Below, one piece after another: positions 13,406 to 29,500 of a stretch of 64,000 nt of DNA (position 1 is the first letter of the stretch; each line of letters begins with the position of its first letter). The notes below the pieces were generated by a model that searched no databases, was not told the DNA's origin, and was given only the letters and a program-made list of their open reading frames with translations. Position numbers and translations under genes: made by a program. The DNA is from Megachile rotundata (taxonomy: Eukaryota; Arthropoda; Insecta; Hymenoptera; Megachilidae), in contig NW_027473618.1 of the NCBI RefSeq assembly GCF_050947335.1, forward strand, positions 1 to 64,000, read 5' to 3'.

Positions 13406-16400
13406 CCATATTATGCTTATATGATCGATAGACCGACAATTACTATACTCATTACTCCTATTATTATCAATCTAACACATATTATTAACCATATGATGCT
13501 TATATGATCGATAGAACTACAATTACTATACTTATTACACTCACTATTATCAATCTAACTCATATTATTACCCATATTATGCAGATATGATCGATAGGAC
13601 GACAACTACTATACTTATTACTCTTATTATTATCAATCTAACTCATATTATTAGCCATATTATGCTTATATGATCGACAGAACGACAATCACTATACTTA
13701 TTACACTCACTATTGTCAATCACACTCAATTATTAACCATATTATGCAGATATGGTCGATAGAACGACAATTACTATACCTATTACTCTTATTATTATCA
13801 ATCTACCTCATATAATTAGCCATGTTATGCTTATATGATCGATAGAGCGACAATTACTATACTTATTACTCTTATTATTATCAATCTAACTCATATTATT
13901 AGCCACATTATGCTTATATGATCGATAGAACTACAATTATTCTACTTATTACTCTTATTATTATCAATCTAAAACACATTATTAGCGATATTATGCTTAT
14001 ACGATCGATAGAACGACAAATACTATACTCATTACTCTTATTATTATCAATCTAACTCATATTATTAACCATATGATGCTTATATGATCGATGGAACGTC
14101 AACTACTATACTTATTACACTTATTATTATCAATCTAACTCATATTATTAGCCATATTATGCTTATATGATCGATAGAGCTGCAATTACTATACTCATTA
14201 CTCTTATTATTATGAATCTACCTCATATTATTAGCCATATTATGCTAAAATGATCGACGGAACGTCAACTACTATACTTATTACACTTATTATTATCAAT
14301 CTAACTCATACTATTAGCCATATTATGCTTATGTGATCGATAGAACGACAATTTCTATACTTATTACTATTATTATTATCAATCTAACTCATGTTATTAG
14401 CCATATTATGCTTATGTGATCGATAGAACGACAATTACTATACTTATTACACTCACTTTTGTCAATCAAACTCAATTATTAACCATATTATACAGATATG
14501 GTCGATAGAACGACAATTACTACACTTATTACTCTTATTATTCTCAATCTACCTCATATAATTAGCCATGTTATGCTTATATGATCGATAGGACGACAAT
14601 TACTATACTTATTACTCTTATTATTATCAATCTACCTCATATAATTAGCCATGTTATGCTTATATGATCGATAGAGCGACAATTACTATACTTATTACTC
14701 TTATTATTATCAATCTAACTCATACTATTAGCCATATTATGCTTATGTGATTGATAGAACGACAATTACTATACTTATTACTCTTATTATTATCAATCTA
14801 ACTCATATTATTAGCCATATTATGCTTATATGATCGATAGAACTACAATTACTATACTTATTACTCTTATTATTATAAATCTAACTCACATTATTAACCA
14901 TATTATGCTTATGTGATTGATCGAACGACAATTACTATACTTATTACTCTTATTATTATAAATCTAACTCATATTGTTAACCATACTATGCACATATGAT
15001 CGATAGATCTTCAATTACTATACTCATTACTTTTATTATTATCAATCTAACTCACATTATTATCGATATTATGCTTAAACGATCTATAGAACGACAATTG
15101 CTATACTCATTACTCTTATTATTATCAATCTAACTCATATTATTAGCCACATTATGCTTATATGATCGATAGAACTACAATTACTATACTCATTACTCTT
15201 CGTATTATCAATCTACCTCATATTATTAGCCATATTATGCTTATATGATCGATGGAACGTCAACTACTATACTTATTACACTTATTATTATCAATCTAAC
15301 TCATATTATTAGCCATATTATGCTTATATGATCGATAGAGTTGCAATTACTATACTCATTACTCTTATTATTATCAATCTACCTCATATTATTAGCCATA
15401 TTATGCTAAAATGATCGATGGAACGTCAACTACTATACTTATTACACTTATTATTATCAATCTAACTCATACTATTAGCCATATTATGCTTATGTGAGCG
15501 ATAGAACGACAATTTCTATACTTATTACTATTATTATTATCAATCTAACTCATGTTATTAGCCATATTATGCTTATGTGATCGATAGAATAACAATCACT
15601 ATACATATTACTCTTATTATTATCAATCTGACTCATATTATTAGCCATATAATGCTTCTATGATCGACAGAACGACAATTACTATACTTATTACACTCAC
15701 TTTTGTCAATCAAACTCAATTATTAACCATATTATACAGATATGGTCGATAGAACGACAATTACTATACTTATTACTCTTATTATTCTCAATCTACCTCA
15801 TATAATTAGCCATGTTATGCTTATATGATCGATAGGACGACAATTACTATACTTATTACTCTTATTATTATCAATCTACCTCATATAATTAGCCATGTTA
15901 TGCTTATATGATCGATAGAGCGACAATTACTATACTTATTACTCTTATTATTATCAATCTAACTCATACTATTAGCCATATTATCCTTATGTGATTGATA
16001 GAACGACAATTACTATACTTATTACTCTTATTATTATCAATCTAACTCATATTATTAGCCATATTATGCTTATATGATCGATAGAACTACAATTACTATA
16101 CTTATTACTCTTATTATTATAAATCTAACTCATATTGTTAACCATATTATGCACATATGATCGATAGACCTGCAATTACTATACTCATTACTCTTATTAT
16201 TATCAATCTACCTCATATTATTAGCCATATTATGCTTATATGATCGATAGAACGTGAACTACTATACTTATTGCACTTATTATTATCAATCTAACTCATA
16301 TTATTAGCCATATTATGCTCATATGATCGATAGAACGACAATTACTATACATATTACTCTTATTATTATCAATCTAACTCATATTATTAATCATATTATG

Positions 16401-17560
16401 CTTATATTATCGATAGACCGACAATTACTATACTCATTACTCCCATTATTATCAATCTAACACATATTATTAACCATATGATGCTTATATGATCGATAGA
16501 ACTACAATTACTATACTTATTACACTCACTATTATCAATCTAACTCATATTATTAACCATATTATGCAGATATGATCGATAGGACGACAACTACTATACT
16601 TATTACTCTTATTATTATCAATCTAACTCATATTATTAGCCATATTATGCTTATGTGATCGATAGAACGACAATTACTCTACTTATTACACTTATTATTA
16701 TCAATCTAACTCATTATTAATCATATTATGCTTATATGATCGATAGACCGACAATTACTATACTTATTACTCTTGTTATTATCAATCTAACATATTATTA
16801 GGCATATTATGCTTATATGATCGATAGAGCGACAATTACTATACTTATTACTCTTATTATTATCAATCTAACTCATACTATTAGCCATATTATGCTTATG
16901 TGATTGATAGAACGACAATTACTATACTTATTACTCTTATTATTATCAATCTAACTCATATTATTAGCCATATTATGCTTATATGATCGATAGAACTACA
17001 ATTACTATACTTATTACTCTTATTATTATAAATCTAACTCATATTATTAGCCATATTGTGCTTATGTGATCGATAGAACGACAATTTCTATACTTATTAC
17101 TATTATTATAATCAATCTAACTCATGTTATTAGCCATATTATGCTTATGTGATCGATAGAATGACAATCACTATACATATTACTCTTATTATTATAAATC
17201 TGCCTCATATTATTAGCCATGTTATGCTTATATGATCGATAGAGCGATAATTACTATACTTATTACTCTTAATGTTATCAATCTAACTCATATTATTAGC
17301 CATATTATGCTTATGTGATTGATAGAACGACAATTACTATACTTATTACTCTTATTATTATCAACCTAACTCATATTATTAGCCATATTATGCTTATATG
17401 ATCGATAGAACTACAATTACTATACTTATTACTCTTATTATTATCAAACTCATATTGTTTACCATATTATGCACATATGATCGATAGTACTACAATTACT
17501 ACACTCGTTACTCTTATTATTATAAATCTAACTCACATTATTAGCGATATTGTGCTTAAA
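13406..17560 (+). repeat. Higher-order repeat A, copy 3, with a seven-monomer deletion
   Basis: Begins at a point equivalent to 4792 in copy 1 (offset 8,614 bp), passes the TACGATCG monomer near 14000 and continues to 14085. There it jumps from the GATGCTTATATGATCGAT monomer to GGAACGTCAAC. The offset to copy 1 drops from 13,915 to 13,334 bp, a loss of 581 bp, exactly seven 83-bp monomers. It then follows copy 1, including the CATACTATTAGCC monomer at 16875 and AATGTTATC at 17271, until about 17,560. There GATCTATAGGACG replaces GATCTATAGAACG and the sequence joins the type seen at 11271. Confidence 0.87.
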
Positions 17561-18062
17561 CGATCTATAGGACGACAATTACTATACTCATTACTGTTAT
17601 TATTATCAATCTAACTCATATTATTAGCCATATTATGCTTATATGATCGATAGAACGACAATTACTATACTCATTACTCTTATTATTATCAATCTAACTC
17701 ATACTATTAGCCATATTATGCTTATGTGATTGATAGAACGACAATTACTATACTTATTACTCTTATTATTATCAATCTAACTCATATTATTAGCCATATT
17801 ATGCTTATATGATCGATAGAACTACAATTACTATACTTATTACTCTTATTATTATAAATCTAACTCATATTATTAGCCATATTCTGCTTATGTGATCGAT
17901 GGAACGACAATTTCTACACTTATTACTATTATTATTATCAATCTAACTCATGTTATTAGCCATATTATGCTTATGTGAGCGATAGAATGACAATCACTAT
18001 ACATATTACTCTTATTATTATCAATCTGCCTCATATTATTAGCCATGTTATGCTTATATGAT
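17561..18062 (+). repeat. Bridge segment matching 11271-11770
   Basis: Six monomers linking A copy 3 to B copy 2. They match 11271-11770 at an offset of 6,290 bp: CGATCTATAGGACG, CATTACTGTT, then the CATACTATTAGCC and ATTCTGC monomers. From about 18,060 the sequence has GACATTTAC as at 9131, and the offset becomes 8,942 bp. It is a mosaic step rather than a new unit. Confidence 0.75.
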
Positions 18063-21000
18063 CGATAGGACGACATTTACTATACTTAATACTCTTATTA
18101 TTATCAATCTACATCATATAATTAGCCATGTTATGCTTATATGATCGACAGAACGACAATTACTATACTTATTACACTCACTATTGTCAATCAAACTCAA
18201 TTATTAACCATATTATGCAGATATGGTCGATAGAACGACAATTACTATACTTATTACTCTTATTATTATCAATCTACATCATATAATTAGCCATGTTATG
18301 CTTATATGATCGATAGGACGACAATTACTATACTTATTACTCTTATTATTATCAGTCTAACTCATATTATTAGCCATATTATGCTTATGTGATCGATAGA
18401 ACGACAATCACTATACTTATTACTCTTATTATTATCAATCTAACTCATATTATTAGCCATATTATGCTTATATGATCGATAGAACTGCAATTACTATACT
18501 CATTACTCTTATTATTATCTATCTACCTCATATTATTAGCCATATTATGCTTATATGATCGATGGAACGTCAACTACTATACTTATTCCACTTATTATTA
18601 TCAATCTAACTCATATTATTAGCCATATTATGCTCATATGATCGATAGAACGACAATTACTATACTTACTACTCTTATTATTATCAATCTAACTCATATT
18701 ATTAATCATATTATGCTTATATGATCGATATACCGACAATTACTATACTCATTACTCTTATTATTATCAATCTAACACATATTATTAACCATATGATGCT
18801 TGTGTGATCGATAGAATGACAATCACTATACATATTACTCTTATTATTATCAATCTGCCTCATATTATTAGCCATGTTATGCTTATATGATCGATAGAGC
18901 GATAATTACTATACTTATTACTCATAATATTATCAATCTAACTCATATTATTAGCCATATTATGCTTATGTGATTGGTAGAACGACAACTACTATACTTA
19001 TTACACTTATTATTATCAATCTAACTCATACTATTAGCCATATTATGCTTATATGATCGATAGAACTACAATTACTATACTTATTACTCTTATTATTATC
19101 AATCTAACTCATATTGTTTACCATATTATGCACATATGATCGATAGAACTACAATTACTATACTCGTTACTCTTATTATTATAAATCTAACTCACATTAT
19201 TAGCGATATTGTGCTTAAACGATCTATAGAACGACAATTACAATACTCATTACTCTTATTATTATCAATCTAACTCATATTATTAGCCATATTATGCTTA
19301 TATGATCGATAGAACGACAATTACTATACCCATTACTCTTATTATTATCAATCTAACTCACATTATTAGCCATATTATGCTTATGTGATTGATCGAACGA
19401 CAATTACTATACTTATTACTCTTATTATTATCAATCTACCTCATATTATTAGCCATGTTATGCTTATATGATCGATAGGACGACAATTACTATACTTAAT
19501 ACTCTTATTATTATCAATCTAACTCATTATTAATCATATTATGCTTATATGATCGATAGACCGACAATTACTATACTTATAACTCTTGTTATTATCAATC
19601 TAACACATATTATTAGGCATATTATGCTTATATGATCGATAGAGCGACAATTACTATACTTATTACTCTTATTATTATAAATCTAACTCATATTATTAGC
19701 CATATTGTGCTTATGTGATCGAGAGAACGACAATTTCTATACTTATTACTATTATTATTATCAATCTAACTCATGTTATTAGCCATATTATGCTTGTGTG
19801 ATCGATAGAATGACAATCACTATACATATTACTCTTATTATTATCAATCTGCCTCATATTATTAGCCATGTTATGCTTATATGATCGATAGAGCGATAAT
19901 TACTATACTTAATACTCTTATTATTATCAATCTACATCATATAATTAGCCATGTTATGCGTATATGATCGACAGAACGAGAATTACTATACTTATTACAC
20001 CCACTATTGTCAATCAAACTCAATTATTAACCATATTATGCAGATATGGTCGATAGAACGACAATTACTATACTTATTACTCTTATTATTATCAATCTAA
20101 CTCATATTATTAGCCATATTATGCTTATATGATCGATAGAACTACAATTACTATACTTATTACTCTTATTATTATAAATCTAACTCATATTGTTAACCAT
20201 ATTATGCACATATGATCGATAGATCTGCAATTACTATACTCATTACTCTTATTATTATCAATCTAACTCACATTATTAGCGATATTATGCTTAAACGATC
20301 TATAGAACGACAATTGCTATACTCATTACTCTTATTATTATCAATCTAACTCATATTATTAACCATATTATGCTTATATGATCGATAGAACGACAATTAC
20401 TATACTCATTACTGTTATTATTATCAATTTAACTCACATTATTAGCCATATTATGCTTATGTGATTGATCGAACGACAATTACTATACTTATTACTCTTA
20501 TTATTATCAATCTGCCTCAAATTATTAGCCATGTTATGCTTATATGATCGATAGGACGACAATTACTATACTTAATACTCTTATTATTATCAATCTACAT
20601 CATATAATTAGCCATGTTATCCTTATATGATCGACAGAACGACAATTACTATACTTATTACACTCACTATTGTCAATCAAACTCAATTATTAACCATATT
20701 ATGCAGATATGGTCGATAGAACGACAATTACTATACTTATTACTCTTATTATTATCAATCTACATCATATAATTAGCCATGTTATGCTTATATGATCGAT
20801 AGGACGACAATTACTATACTTATTACTCTTATTATTATCAATCTAACTCATTATTAATCATATTATGCTTATATGATCGATAGACCGACAATTACTATAC
20901 TTATTACTCTTGTTATTATCAATCTAACACATATTATTTGGCATATTATGCTTATATGATCGATAGAACTGCAATTACTATACTCATTACTCTTATTATT

Positions 21001-22154
21001 ATCTATCTACCTCATATTATTAGCCATATTATGCTTATATGATCGATGGAACGTCAACTACTATACTTATTCCACTTATTATTATCAATCTAACTCATAT
21101 TATTAGCCATATTATGCTCATATGATCGATAGAACGACAATTACTATACTTACTACTCTTATTATTATCAATCTAACTCATATTATTAATCATATTATGC
21201 TTATATGATCGATATACCGACAATTACTATACTCATTACTCCTATTATTATCAATCTAACACATATTATTAACCATATGATGCTTATATGATCGATAGAA
21301 CTACAATTACAATACCCATTACTCTTATTATTATCAATCTACCTCATATTATTAGCCATATTATGCTTATATGATCGATAGAACGTCAACTACTATACTT
21401 ATTACACTTATTATTATCAATCTAACTCATATTATGAGCCATATTATGCTCATATGATCGATAGAACGACAATTACTATACTTATTACTCTTATTATTAT
21501 CAATCTAGCTCATATTATTAATCATATTATGCTTATATGATCGATAGACCGACAATTACTATACTTATTACTCTTATTATAATCAATCTAACTCATATTA
21601 TTAATCATATTATGCTTGTGTGATCGATAGAATGACAATCACTATACATATTACTCTTATTATTATCAATCTGCCTCATATTATTAGCCATGTTATGCTT
21701 ATATGATCGATAGAGCGATAATTACTATACTTATTACTCATAATATTATCAATCTAACTCATATTATTAGCCATATTATGCTTATGTGATTGGTAGAACG
21801 ACAATTACTATACTTATTACTCTTATTATTATCAACCTAACTCATATTATTAGCCATATTATGCTTATATGATCGATAGAACTACAATTACTATACTTAT
21901 TACTCTTATTATTATCAATCTAACTCATATTGTTTACCATATTATGCACATATGATCGATAGAACTACAATTACTATACTCGTTACTCTTATTATTATAA
22001 ATCTAACTCACATTATTAGCGATATTGTGCTTAAACGATCTATAGAACGACAATTACAATACTCATTACTCTTATTATTATCAATCTAACTCATATTATT
22101 AGCCATATTATGCTTATATGATCGATAGAACGACAATTACTATACCCATTACTC
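17885..22154 (+). repeat. Higher-order block B, copy 2, with a ten-monomer deletion
   Basis: Matches B copy 1 at an offset of 8,942 bp and B copy 3 at 8,694 bp up to about 19,898. After 19,911 the offsets become 8,116 and 9,520 bp. The missing 826 bp equals ten monomers, one of them the 79-mer (830 minus 4). The breakpoint lies in a short shared stretch, AATTACTATACTTA at 19898-19911, so its exact position cannot be fixed. Beyond 21,521 copy 1 departs but copy 3 continues to match at 9,520 bp to about 22,980, through the GATTGGTAG monomer at 21,789 and 31,309. Confidence 0.86.
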
Positions 22155-22978
22155 TTATTATTATCAATCTAACTCACATTATTAGCCATATTATGCTTAT
22201 GTGATTGATCGAACGACAATTACTATACTTATTACTCTTATTATTATCAATCTACCTCATATTATTAGCCATGTTATGCTTATATGATCGATAGGACGAC
22301 AATTACTATACTTAATACTCTTATTATTATCAATCTAACTCATTATTAATCATATTATGCTTATATGATCGATAGACCGACAATTACTATACTTATTACT
22401 CTTGTTATTATCAATCTAACACATATTATTCGGCATATTATGCTTATATGATCGATAGAGCGACAATTACTATACTTGTTACTCTTATTATTATAAATCT
22501 AACTCATATTATTAGCCATATTGTGCTTATGTGATCGAGAGAACGACAATTTCTATACTTATTACTATTATTATTATCAATCTAACTCATGTTATTAGCC
22601 ATATTATGCTTGTGTGATCGATAGAATGACAATCACTATACATATTACTCTTATTATTATCAATCTGCCTCATATTATTAGCCATGTTATGCTTATATGA
22701 TCGATAGAGCGATAATTACTATACTTATTACTCTTAATATTATCAATCCAACTCATATTATTAGCCATATTATGCTTATATGATCGATAGAACTACAATT
22801 ACTATACTTATTACTCTTATTATTATCAAACTCATATTGTTTACCATATTATGCACATATGATCGATAGTACTACAATTACTACACTCGTTACTCTTATT
22901 ATTATAAATCTAACTCACATTATTAGCGATATTGTGCTTAAACGATCTATAGGACGACAATTACTATACTCATTACTG
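22155..22978 (+). repeat. Ten-monomer tandem duplication, unit 1 (824 bp)
   Basis: The sequence from 22155 repeats from 22979 at an offset of 824 bp, checked at ATGTTATGC (22271/23095), TACTTGTTACTC (22473/23297) and CAAACTC (22827/23651). The length is ten monomers minus 6 bp, explained by one 81-mer and one 79-mer. TACTTGTTACTC is present in both units but not at the matching place in the other B copies (for example about 31,993), so the mutation came before this duplication. Unit 1 alone has ATTCGGCAT near 22430, which came after it. Confidence 0.9.
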
Positions 22979-23802
22979 TTATTATTATCAATCTAACTCA
23001 CATTATTAGCCATATTATGCTTATGTGATTGATCGAACGACAATTACTATACTTATTACTCTTATTATTATCAATCTACCTCATATTATTAGCCATGTTA
23101 TGCTTATATGATCGATAGGACGACAATTACTATACTTAATACTCTTATTATTATCAATCTAACTCATTATTAATCATATTATGCTTATATGATCGATAGA
23201 CCGACAATTACTATACTTATTACTCTTGTTATTATCAATCTAACACATATTATTAGGCATATTATGCTTATATGATCGATAGAGCGACAATTACTATACT
23301 TGTTACTCTTATTATTATAAATCTAACTCATATTATTAGCCATATTGTGCTTATGTGATCGAGAGAACGACAATTTCTATACTTATTACTATTATTATTA
23401 TCAATCTAACTCATGTTATTAGCCATATTATGCTTGTGTGATCGATAGAATGACAATCACTATACATATTACTCTTATTATTATCAATCTGCCTCATATT
23501 ATTAGCCATGTTATGCTTATATGATCGATAGAGCGATAATTACTATACTTATTACTCTTAATATTATCAATCCAACTCATATTATTAGCCATATTATGCT
23601 TATATGATCGATAGAACTACAATTACTATACTTATTACTCTTATTATTATCAAACTCATATTGTTTACCATATTATGCACATATGATCGATAGTACTACA
23701 ATTACTACACTCGTTACTCTTATTATTATAAATCTAACTCACATTATTAGCGATATTGTGCTTAAACGATCTATAGGACGACAATTACTATACTCATTAC
23801 TG
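22979..23802 (+). repeat. Ten-monomer tandem duplication, unit 2 (824 bp)
   Basis: Second unit of the pair starting at 22155. It keeps ATTAGGCAT, where unit 1 has the private ATTCGGCAT. The match runs to 23823, where unit 2 has CTCATATT and unit 1 has CTCACATT. The following sequence to about 24,030 resembles 32,520-32,730 and then gives way to block C. Confidence 0.9.
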
Positions 23803-24029
23803 TTATTATTATCAATCTAACTCATATTATTAGCCATATTATGCTTATATGATCGATAGAACGACAATTACTATACTCATTACTCTTATTATTATCAATC
23901 TAACTCATACTATTAGCCATATTATGCTTATGTGATTGATAGAACGACAATTACTATACTTATTACTCTTATTATTATCAATCTAACTCATATTATTAGC
24001 CATATTATGCTTATATGATCGATAGAACT

Positions 24030-26585
24030 ACAATTACTCTACTTATTACTCTTATTATTATCAATCTAACTCATTATTAATCATATTATGCTTATATGAT
24101 CGATAGAGCGACAATTACTATACTTATTACTCTTATTATTATCAATCTAACTCATATTATTAGCCACATTATGCTTATATGATCGATAGAACTACAATTA
24201 CTCTACTTATTACTCTTATTATTATCAATCTAAAACACATTATTAGCGATATTATGCTTATACGATCGATAGAACGACAAATACTATACTCATTACTCTT
24301 ATTATTATCAATCTAACTCATATTATTAACCATATTATGCAGATATGATCGATAGGACGACAACTACTATACTTAATACTCTTATTATTATCAATCTAAC
24401 TCATATTATTAGCCATATTATGCTTATATGATCGATAGAACGACAATTACTATACTCATTACTCTTATTATTATCAATCGAACTCACATTATTAGCCATA
24501 TTATGCTTATGTGATTGATCGAACGACAATTACTATACTTATTACTCTTATTATTATAAATCTAACTCATATTGTTAACCATACTATGCACATATGATCG
24601 ATAGATCTGCAATTACTATACTCATTACTTTTATTATTATCAATCTAACTCACATTATTATCGATATTATGCTTAAACGATCTATAGAACGACAATTGCT
24701 ATACTCATTACTCTTATTATTATCAATCTAACTCATATTATTAGCCACATTATGCTTATATGATCGATAGAACTACAATTACTATACTCATTACTCTTAT
24801 TATTATCAATCTACCTCATATTATTAGCCATATTATGCTTATATGATCGATGGAACGTCAACTACTATACTTATTACACTTATTATTATCAATCTAACTC
24901 ATATTATTAGCCATATTATGCTTATATGATCGATAGAGCTGCAATTACTATACTCATTACTCTTATTATTATCAATCTACCTCATATTATTAGCCATATT
25001 ATGCTAATATGATCGATGGAACGTCAACTACTATACTTATTACACTTATTATTATCAATCTAACTCATACTATTAGCCATATTATGCTTATGTGATTGAT
25101 AGAACGACAATTACTATACTTATTACTCTTATTATTATCAATCTAACTCATATTATTAGCCATATTATGCTTATATGATCGATAGAACTACAATTACTAT
25201 ACCCATTACTCTTATTATTATCAATCTACCTCATATTATTAGCCATATTATGCTTATATGATCGATAGAACGTCAACTACTATACTTATTACACTTATTA
25301 TTATCAATCTAACTCATATTATGAGCCATATTATGCTCATATGATCGATAGAACGACAATTACTATACTTATTACTCTTATTATTATCAATCTAACTCAT
25401 ATTATTAATCATATTATGCTTATATGATCGATAGACCGACAATTACTATACTTATTACTCTTATTATTATCAATCTAACTCATATTATTAATCATATTAT
25501 GCTTATATGATCGATAGACCGACAATTACTATACTTATTACTCTTATTATTATCAATCTAACACATATTATTAGGCATATTATGCTTATATGATCGATAG
25601 AGCGATAATTACTATACTTATTACTCTTATTATTATCAACCTAACTCATATTATTAGCCATATTATGCTTATATGATCGATAGAACTACAATTACTATAC
25701 TTATTACTCTTATTATTATCAATCTAACTCATATTGTTTACCATATTATGCACATATGATCGATAGAACTACAATTACTATACTCGTTACTCTTATTATT
25801 ATAAATCTAACTCACATTATTAGCGATATTGTGCTTAAACGATCTATAGAACGACAATTACTATTCTCATTACTCTTATTATTATCAATCTAACTCATAT
25901 TATTAGCCATATTATGCTTATATGATCGATAGAACGACAATTACTATACTCATTACTCTTATTATTATCAATCTAACTCACATTATTAGCCATATTATGC
26001 TTATGTGATTGATCGAACGACAATTACTATACTTATTACTCTTATTATTATCAATCTACCTCATATTATTAGCCATGTTATGCTTATATGATCGATAGGA
26101 CGACAATTACTATACTTAATACTCTTATTATTATCAATCTAACTCATATTATTAACCATATTATGCAGATATGATCGATAGGACGACAACTACTATACTT
26201 AATACTCTTATTATTATCAATCTAACTCATATTATTAGCCATATTATGCTTATATGATCGATAGAACGACAATTACTATACTTATTACACTCACTATTAT
26301 CAATCCAACACATATTATTAACCATATTATGCAGATATGATCGATAGAACGACAATTACTATCATTATTACGCTTATTATTATCAATCTAACTCATATTA
26401 TTAGCCATATTATGCTTGTATGATCGGTAGAACGATAATTACTATACTTATTACTCTTACTATTATCAATCTAACTCATATTATTAGCCATATTATGCTT
26501 ATATGATCGATAGAGCTTCAATTACTATACTTATTACTCTTATTATTATCAATCTAACTCATATTATTAGCCATATTATGCTTAT
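24030..26585 (+). repeat. Block C, copy 1
   Basis: Matches 36866-39421 at an offset of 12,836 bp and 43058-45725 at 18,970 then 19,053 bp. Markers in order: AATCTAAAACACATT with TACGATCG, CAACTACTATACTTAATAC, AATCGAACTCAC (24,477, shared only with 37,313), the AAACGATCTATAG monomer, two GAACGTCAAC monomers, CATATTATGAGCC, two adjacent GATAGACCGAC monomers, CAATCCAACAC and the ATTACGC monomer. At the last of these, copy 1 has CTATCATTATTACGC while copy 2 has CTATTATTATTACGC. Confidence 0.86.
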
Positions 26586-29500
26586 GTGATCGATGGAACG
26601 ACAATTTCTACACTTATTACTATTATTATTATCAATCTAACTCATGTTATTAGCCATATTATGCTTATGTGAGCGATAGAATGACAATCACTATACATAT
26701 TACTCTTATTATTATCAATCTGCCTCATATTATTAGCCATGTTATGCTTATATGATCGATAGGACGACATTTACTATACTTAATACTCTTATTATTATCA
26801 ATCTACATCATATAATTAGCCATGTTATGCTTATATGATCGACAGAACGACAATTACTATACTTATTACACTCACTATTGTCAATCAAACTCAATTATTA
26901 ACCATATTATGCAGATATGGTCGATAGAACGACAATTACTATACTTATTACTCTTATTATTATCAATCTACATCATATAATTAGCCATGTTATGCTTATA
27001 TGATCGATAGGACGACAATTACTATACTTATTACTCTTATTATTATCAGTCTAACTCATATTATTAGCCATATTATGCTTATGTGATCGTTAGAACGACA
27101 ATCACTATACTTATTACTCTTATTATTATCAATCTAACTCATATTATTAGCCATATTATGCTTATATGATCGATAGAACTGCAATTACTATACTCATTAC
27201 TCTTATTATTATCTATCTACCTCATATTATTAGCCATATTATGCTTATATGATCGATGGAACGTCAACTACTATACTTATTCCACTTATTATTATCAATC
27301 TAACTCATATTATTAGCCATATTATGCTCATATGATCGATAGAACGACAATTACTATACTTACTACTCTTATTATTATCAATCTAACTCATATTATTAAT
27401 CATATTATGCTTATATGATCGATATACCGACAATTACTATACTCATTACTCTTATTATTATCAATCTAACACATATTATTAACCATATGATGCTTGTGTG
27501 ATCGATAGAATGACAATCACTATACATATTACTCTTATTATTATCAATCTGCCTCATATTATTAGCCATGTTATGCTTATATGATCGATAGAGCGATAAT
27601 TACTATACTTATTACTCATAATATTATCAATCTAACTCATATTATTAGCCATATTATGCTTATGTGATTGGTAGAACGACAACTACTATACTTATTACAC
27701 TTATTATTATCAATCTAACTCATACTATTAGCCATATTATGCTTATATGATCGATAGAACTACAATTACTATACTTATTACTCTTATTATTATCAATCTA
27801 ACTCATATTGTTTACCATATTATGCACATATGATCGATAGAACTACAATTACTATACTCGTTACTCTTATTATTATAAATCTAACTCACATTATTAGCGA
27901 TATTGTGCTTAAACGATCTATAGAACGACAATTACAATACTCATTACTCTTATTATTATCAATCTAACTCATATTATTAGCCATATTATGCTTATATGAT
28001 CGATAGAACGACAATTACTATACCCATTACTCTTATTATTATCAATCTAACTCACATTATTAGCCATATTATGCTTATGTGATTGATCGAACGACAATTA
28101 CTATACTTATTACTCTTATTATTATCAATCTACCTCATATTATTAGCCATGTTATGCTTATATGATCGATAGGACGACAATTACTATACTTAATACTCTT
28201 ATTATTATCAATCTAACTCATTATTAATCATATTATGCTTATATGATCGATAGACCGACAATTACTATACTTATAACTCTTGTTATTATCAATCTAACAC
28301 ATATTATTAGGCATATTATGCTTATATGATCGATAGAGCGACAATTACTATACTTATTACTCTTATTATTATAAATCTAACTCATATTATTAGCCATATT
28401 GTGCTTATGTGATCGAGAGAACGACAATTTCTATACTTATTACTATTATTATTATCAATCTAACTCATGTTATTAGCCATATTATGCTTGTGTGATCGAT
28501 AGAATGACAATCACTATACATATTACTCTTATTATTATCAATCTGCCTCATATTATTAGCCATGTTATGCTTATATGATCGATAGAGCGATAATTACTAT
28601 ACTTATTACTCTTAATATTATCAATCTAACTCATATTATTAGCCATATTATGCTTATGTGATTGATAGAACGACAATTACTATACTTATTACTCTTATTA
28701 TTATCAACCTAACTCATATTATTAGCCATATTATGCTTATATGATCGATAGAACTACAATTACTATACTTATTACTCTTATTATTATCAAACTCATATTG
28801 TTTACCATATTATGCACATATGATCGATAGTACTACAATTACTACACTCGTTACTCTTATTATTATAAATCTAACTCACATTATTAGCGATATTGTGCTT
28901 AAACGATCTATAGGACGACAATTACTATACTCATTACTGTTATTATTATCAATCTAACTCATATTATTAGCCATATTATGCTTATATGATCGATAGAACG
29001 ACAATTACTATACTCATTACTCTTATTATTATCAATCTAACTCATACTATTAGCCATATTATGCTTATGTGATTGATAGAACGACAATTACTATACTTAT
29101 TACTCTTATTATTATCAATCTAACTCATATTATTAGCCATATTATGCTTATATGATCGATAGAACTACAATTACTATACTTATTACTCTTATTATTATAA
29201 ATCTAACTCATATTATTAGCCATATTCTGCTTATGTGATCGATGGAACGACAATTTCTATACTTATTACTATTATTATTATCAATCTAACTCATGTTATT
29301 AGCCATATTATGCTTATGTGAGCGATAGAATGACAATCACTATACATATTACTCTTATTATTATCAATCTGCCTCATATTATTAGCCATGTTATGCTTAT
29401 ATGATCGATAGGACGACAATTACTATACTTAATACTCTTATTATTATCAATCTACATCATATAATTAGCCATGTTATGCGTATATGATCGACAGAACGAG

